A model generated the notes under the pieces. The model did no database searches. It was not told where the DNA came from and saw nothing but the letters and a program-made list of their open reading frames with translations. The position numbers and the translations under genes are program-made. From Edaphobacter flagellatus (GTDB taxonomy: Bacteria > Acidobacteriota > Terriglobia > Terriglobales > Acidobacteriaceae): 64,000 nt of DNA. Location: positions 3,887,501 to 3,951,500 of the forward strand of contig NZ_CP073697.1 of the NCBI RefSeq assembly GCF_025264665.1, in the 5' to 3' direction. Positions 61,008-64,000 of this stretch are shown one piece after another. The first letter of the stretch is position 1. Each line of letters begins with the position of its first letter.

Positions 61008-61739
61008 TTACTGTGGGGTCTCGAGTGAGGCTTCGATGGCCAGTAGTGCCGCATCCTGCTCGGCAATCTGGCGACGGCGCTCAATGACAAAGCGGAGAGC
61101 AATGAGCAGGACTCCCCACATCATCCAGCCAGCAAGGTTCCAGAGTACGGCTGGCCACATATGTGGGTCGATTCCGCCCCCATTCGGTCCGAAAACCGGA
61201 GCAGGGTGTTGCGTGCGCCACCACTCGATGGACATGAAGTCAATTGGGATGTCGATAGCCGCAAAAACAGAAAGGACCGCGGCGAGCGTAGGCGTCTGAC
61301 CGCTGGGCGAGAAGCGGCGAAGCATGATGTAGCTGATGTAGAGCAGCCAGAGAATCAGTTCCGAGGTGAGCCGTGCGTCCCATGTCCACCAGATTCCCCA
61401 GGCCGGCTTACCCCAAAGCATTCCGCTCGCCAGCGTAATGCCGACATAGAGAACTGTGACCTCAGCCGAAGCGACGGCCAGAGCATCCGCGGTCAATGCC
61501 TTCAGTGGATCGCGACGGCGCCAGTACAGGAAGGCCAGCGAAGCAGCGCAGTTGATGTAAGGAAAGACCAGCCCAAGAGTGGCATGCGTAACGTGATAGT
61601 AGAAAATACGCTGCAGGTTCCCCATCGTCGCTTCTGTCGGTGCAAAAAAAATAGCCTGACGGAAACCGACAACCAACACAGCAATTGTGGTGGCGAGCCA
61701 GAGCCATGCAATCTTGCGGAGGATGGGAGAACGATCCAC
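61008..61739 (-). CDS. ccmC: Haem exporter protein CcmC
   Basis: 243 residues, six membrane helices. The tryptophan-rich haem-binding signature WGIWWTWDARLTSELILWLL is present, with conserved histidines in YYHVTHATLGLVF and after the fourth helix (EWWRTQHPAPVF). CcmC attaches haem to the chaperone CcmE in the periplasm. Downstream of ccmB (56 bases) and followed by the CcmD-like gene. ccmE, F, G and H are not in the window. Confidence 0.95.
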   Translation of the reverse strand: MDRSPILRKIAWLWLATTIAVLVVGFRQAIFFAPTEATMGNLQRIFYYHVTHATLGLVFPYINCAASLAFLYWRRRDPLKALTADALAVASAEVTVLYVGITLASGMLWGKPAWGIWWTWDARLTSELILWLLYISYIMLRRFSPSGQTPTLAAVLSVFAAIDIPIDFMSIEWWRTQHPAPVFGPNGGGIDPHMWPAVLWNLAGWMMWGVLLIALRFVIERRRQIAEQDAALLAIEASLETPQ

Positions 61740-61795
61740 AGCGGTATTTTATCGCGAACAGGCAGCCACCGGCTGATCAATAGCTCGATTGGGCG

Positions 61796-62485
61796 TTATT
61801 CGGCGTTGAGTGCGGTCTCGAAGAAGAGGATGCAGATCGTTGTATAGATCACATCGAACCCTGCAAGCTGCGTGATCCAGGTGCGAATCTGGATGTGGTC
61901 CAGATCGCTGGTCAGGACGCCGGTCGTGGCCTGCACCATCATCAGGAGCGAGGGCAGCGAGAGCGGAAGCAGGATCAACGGCAGCAGAAGCTCGCGGTTG
62001 CGGGCGCGGAGGCCCAATGCGGCAAAGAAAGTCCCGTTGACCACCAGCGCCCAGGTTCCCAGCGGAAGGATAAGCGCTAGCAACCATGCATTTCCAAGCA
62101 CATGCAGATTGAAAAAGACGACGAAAATGGGCGCCAGGACTGCCTCGACGATCAGAACGAAGATCATATTGGCCAGCGCCTTGCCGAGAAACAGGGCTGA
62201 AGCCGGTGACGGAGCCATCCGCTGCGCTTCGAGCACCTGGTTACGCTGCTCGCGAGCCCACGACTGGTTGAGTGCCGTCATCGAGGCAAACAGTAGCCCG
62301 ACCCACAGGATTCCGCCCGAGATCTGCCGTGTCACCGTCGGATATCCTGCAGGATCGAAGGCGATCGAGAAAACGACGACGACCAGCAGCACGAAGAAGA
62401 GCATGCCGTTGATTGCATCGCGGGAGCGCCATTCAAGACGCAGGTCCTTGCGAAGGTGTTCGAGTACATAGCCGAAGTACTTCAC
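61796..62485 (-). CDS. ccmB: Haem exporter protein CcmB
   Basis: 229 residues from GTG 62485 (GTGA overlap with ybaK). Six membrane helices. LRKDLRLEWRSRDAINGMLF at the N-terminus, AREQRNQVLEAQRMAPSPAS, LLLPLILLPLSLPSLLMMVQ are typical of CcmB. It is the membrane subunit of the CcmAB ABC transporter that drives release of haem-loaded CcmE. Confidence 0.95.
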   Translation of the reverse strand: MKYFGYVLEHLRKDLRLEWRSRDAINGMLFFVLLVVVVFSIAFDPAGYPTVTRQISGGILWVGLLFASMTALNQSWAREQRNQVLEAQRMAPSPASALFLGKALANMIFVLIVEAVLAPIFVVFFNLHVLGNAWLLALILPLGTWALVVNGTFFAALGLRARNRELLLPLILLPLSLPSLLMMVQATTGVLTSDLDHIQIRTWITQLAGFDVIYTTICILFFETALNAE

Positions 62486-62988
62486 CGTGGCTCTCCTGTC
62501 GGGGCTTTGGTGAGGTCGGCGAGCATGGCCTCGGTGGCGCGGAGATAATCGGCGGGGGCGAGGATGATCTGTAGCCCACGCAGTCCAGCAGATACGCTGA
62601 TGACATCGAAAAGTTCGATCGTTTCGTCAGCGAAGGCAGGGAAGGGCTTACGAGCGCCCATGACGGTAACGCCGCCGCGTATGTAGCCGGTAAGAGGTTC
62701 GACGTCTTTCAGCGATGCCAGCTCCGCCTTCTTCGCTCCGGCAGCGTGTGCGAGCTTCTTCAGATCAAGCTCTGAGTTGCCGGGGATGACCGCAAAGAGA
62801 TGCTGGCCGTCGTTGGTGTGCGAGAGTAGCGTCTTAAAGACCTGCTCCGGTGGCATGCCGATTTTGCGCGCGACAGAGAGGGCCGTGAGGTCCTCGGGAT
62901 CGACCTCATAGGCCCGCAGCTCATAGATGATGCCGAGTGAATTGAGAAGGCGTGCGGCGTTAGTTTTAGCTGGAGCGGCGTGCTTCAT
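62482..62988 (-). CDS. ybaK: Cys-tRNA(Pro)/Cys-tRNA(Cys) deacylase, YbaK/EbsC family
   Basis: 168 residues from ATG 62988 (ATGA overlap with ccmA). The YbaK fold is clear: NAARLLNSLGIIYELRAYEV, KIGMPPEQVFKTLLSHTNDG, FAVIPGNSELDLKKLAHAAG, and TGYIRGGVTVMGARKPFPAF with the GxxxP-type motif. Lys of VFKTLL is the catalytic residue in the family. It removes cysteine or other wrong amino acids from tRNA(Pro). It is embedded between ccmA and ccmB with four-base overlaps on both sides, so it is expressed with cytochrome c maturation genes. Confidence 0.94.
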   Translation of the reverse strand: MKHAAPAKTNAARLLNSLGIIYELRAYEVDPEDLTALSVARKIGMPPEQVFKTLLSHTNDGQHLFAVIPGNSELDLKKLAHAAGAKKAELASLKDVEPLTGYIRGGVTVMGARKPFPAFADETIELFDVISVSAGLRGLQIILAPADYLRATEAMLADLTKAPTGEPR

Positions 62989-63704
62989 CCGCGTGAACCG
63001 GTATGCGTTTCGATGATCTGTCCCTGGCGCATGATGATGGTGGTATCGGCGATAGGCTCGGCAAGCGAAGCCTGATGTGTGGTGAGGATGACGGTGCGCC
63101 CACTGCCGTTCTTTGAGGGGGGCGGCCATGTGCGGAAGTCTGCGAGCAGTTCGACCATGTGGTGTGCGCTCTGCGCGTCCATGTTGGAAAAGGGCTCGTC
63201 CAGCAGCAGCAACTCCGGATCGGTCTGCAACACACGCGCAAGCGAAGCGCGCTGCCTCATGCCCTGGGAGTACTGACCTACGGGACGCGTGAGATTTGGA
63301 TCAAGTCCAACGGCGCGCAGGGCCATCTCTGGTGAGCCGACACAGTCGCATCCTTCACCGCGATGCAGTCGTGCGAAGTAGCGGAGATTCTCCATTGCGG
63401 TCAGTTCGTCATAGAGCATAGGTGCGTGGCTCATATAGGCAACACGACGGCGTTGCAGATGCGGCAGCTCTCCATAGACACTAACCTTCCCTCGGTTCGG
63501 CGTAATTAGCCCTGCGACGACGCGAAGCAGCGTGGACTTGCCAGCCCCGTTTTCGCCAAGGATTACGGTGCATGTGCCTGCAGAGAAAGTCGTGGAAACG
63601 TTGCGCAACGCGGCAAATGTGCCGTAAATCTTCGATACAGACTCAAGCGAGACGGCAAAAGTTGCTGCTGCGGTTTCACTCGGAATGGATGCGGCTGTCG
63701 ACAT
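62985..63704 (-). CDS. ccmA: Haem exporter ATP-binding protein CcmA
   Basis: 239 residues from ATG 63704; longer in-frame starts would run over the divergent gene. ABC ATPase: Walker A GENGAGKST (about 50-58), signature YSQGMRQR (Y-S-Q-G in place of LSGGQ, usual for CcmA), Walker B LLLLDEPFSNMD, and H-loop TTHQ. YMSHAPMLYDELTAMENLRY is the family Q-loop region. It energises CcmBC for release of haem-loaded CcmE. First gene of the operon, divergent from an exported peptidase. Confidence 0.95.
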   Translation of the reverse strand: MSTAASIPSETAAATFAVSLESVSKIYGTFAALRNVSTTFSAGTCTVILGENGAGKSTLLRVVAGLITPNRGKVSVYGELPHLQRRRVAYMSHAPMLYDELTAMENLRYFARLHRGEGCDCVGSPEMALRAVGLDPNLTRPVGQYSQGMRQRASLARVLQTDPELLLLDEPFSNMDAQSAHHMVELLADFRTWPPPSKNGSGRTVILTTHQASLAEPIADTTIIMRQGQIIETHTGSRG

Positions 63705-63771
63705 GTTCTCTATGCGAGTATAAGGGTTGGACACCGATAACTTGCAGTGCGAAAGCATGGAGAGCCGTGTG

Positions 63772-64000
63772 ATGAAAGGTAAATCTGTCGCTTTATGCGC
63801 TAGTTTGTGTGCGGTATTGAGTGCGTCTGTAGTGATGCTGAACGCGCAGGCAGCGTCGGATGCCGCCTCACGAGAGGCAGCTCGTGACATCTTCAAGCAG
63901 CTGATTGAGATCAATACGACGGATTCGGTGGGCAGCACAACGCTTGCTGCCGAGGCCATGCGGAGGCGTCTGCTGGACGCAGGCTTCCCTGAGGCAGACG
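63772..64000 (+). CDS. N-terminus of an exported M20-family metallopeptidase (cut by right edge)
   Basis: 76 residues are present from ATG 63772. A signal peptide (KSVALCASLCAVLSASVVML, cleavage near NAQAAS) is followed by AARDIFKQLIEINTTDSVGS and AEAMRRRLLDAGFPEAD, the typical opening of M20/M28-like carboxypeptidases and acetylornithine deacetylase relatives. The zinc ligands lie beyond the window. It is divergent from ccmA with 67 bases between; that gap must hold both promoters, and I see only a weak TATACT for ccmA. Confidence 0.8.
   Translation, partial: MKGKSVALCASLCAVLSASVVMLNAQAASDAASREAARDIFKQLIEINTTDSVGSTTLAAEAMRRRLLDAGFPEAD

Noticed and set aside
63705..63959. N-terminal extension of ccmA
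   Set aside because: It would overlap the divergent peptidase gene and the promoter region; CcmA proteins start near MST...FAVSLESVSKIYG.

Overview
The window looks like chromosomal DNA of a Gram-negative member of the Acidobacteriota, most likely class Terriglobia (Granulicella, Terriglobus, Edaphobacter or a relative). This is inferred from the gene families present: an Oar-like TonB-dependent receptor with a carboxypeptidase-regulatory N-terminus, ASPIC/UnbV plus TPR genes, a long MacB/FtsX-type permease with no ATPase beside it and a PadR regulator overlapping it, a DUF3106 protein behind an ECF sigma/anti-sigma pair, a fused AroDE, and a split F0F1 ATPase operon. No IS element, prophage, CRISPR array or rRNA operon was seen. 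The one RNA gene found is tRNA-Val(CAC).

Layout. 0.0-6.9 kb: the tail of an unidentified gene, then the ATP synthase operon (b', b, delta, alpha, gamma, beta, epsilon; no a or c subunit), closed by a good terminator. 6.9-20.8 kb: housekeeping and stress genes: a probable outer-membrane barrel, AroDE, PgeF, a TetR regulator and an MFS drug exporter sharing a palindromic operator, an HU-type protein, SppA, a family-2 glycosyltransferase, proline dehydrogenase, an exported thioredoxin-fold protein, and a sigma/anti-sigma/DUF3106 group. 20.9-35.3 kb: tRNA-Val, then a carbohydrate-related block (ASPIC/UnbV, TPR, a six-hairpin glycosidase, a GH37 trehalase, an Oar-type receptor and a second TPR protein). 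It ends in a scar where a receptor remnant meets an SMI1/KNR4-like remnant. 35.3-40.5 kb: a succinate dehydrogenase operon with an acyltransferase and two small membrane proteins interspersed. 40.5-44.6 kb: RdgB, a membrane protein, a likely metal-related exported pair, and YjbQ. 44.6-49.5 kb: a motility block, flbD-motA-motB diverging from fliC-fliD-fliS, with sigma-28-like promoters in the shared intergenic region. 49.5-60.6 kb: an ABC exporter, an FKBP isomerase, an LptF-LptG fusion, the large permease with PadR, a two-component system and a YncE-like lipoprotein. 60.8-63.7 kb: a cytochrome c maturation operon ccmA-ybaK-ccmB-ccmC-ccmD-like. The right edge cuts the start of an exported M20-family peptidase.

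Functionally the window combines aerobic energy metabolism (SDH, ATPase, cytochrome c maturation), envelope building and export (LptFG, SppA, FKBP, ABC exporter), motility, and uptake or breakdown of sugars and polymers. No undescribed defence or secretion system was recognised. The most informative observations are the two-site TetR regulon, the embedded ybaK and unannotated CcmD-like gene in the ccm operon, the extra genes in the sdh operon, the two-remnant junction near 35.1 kb, the single-chain LptF-LptG, and a signal peptide on the second ATPase b subunit.
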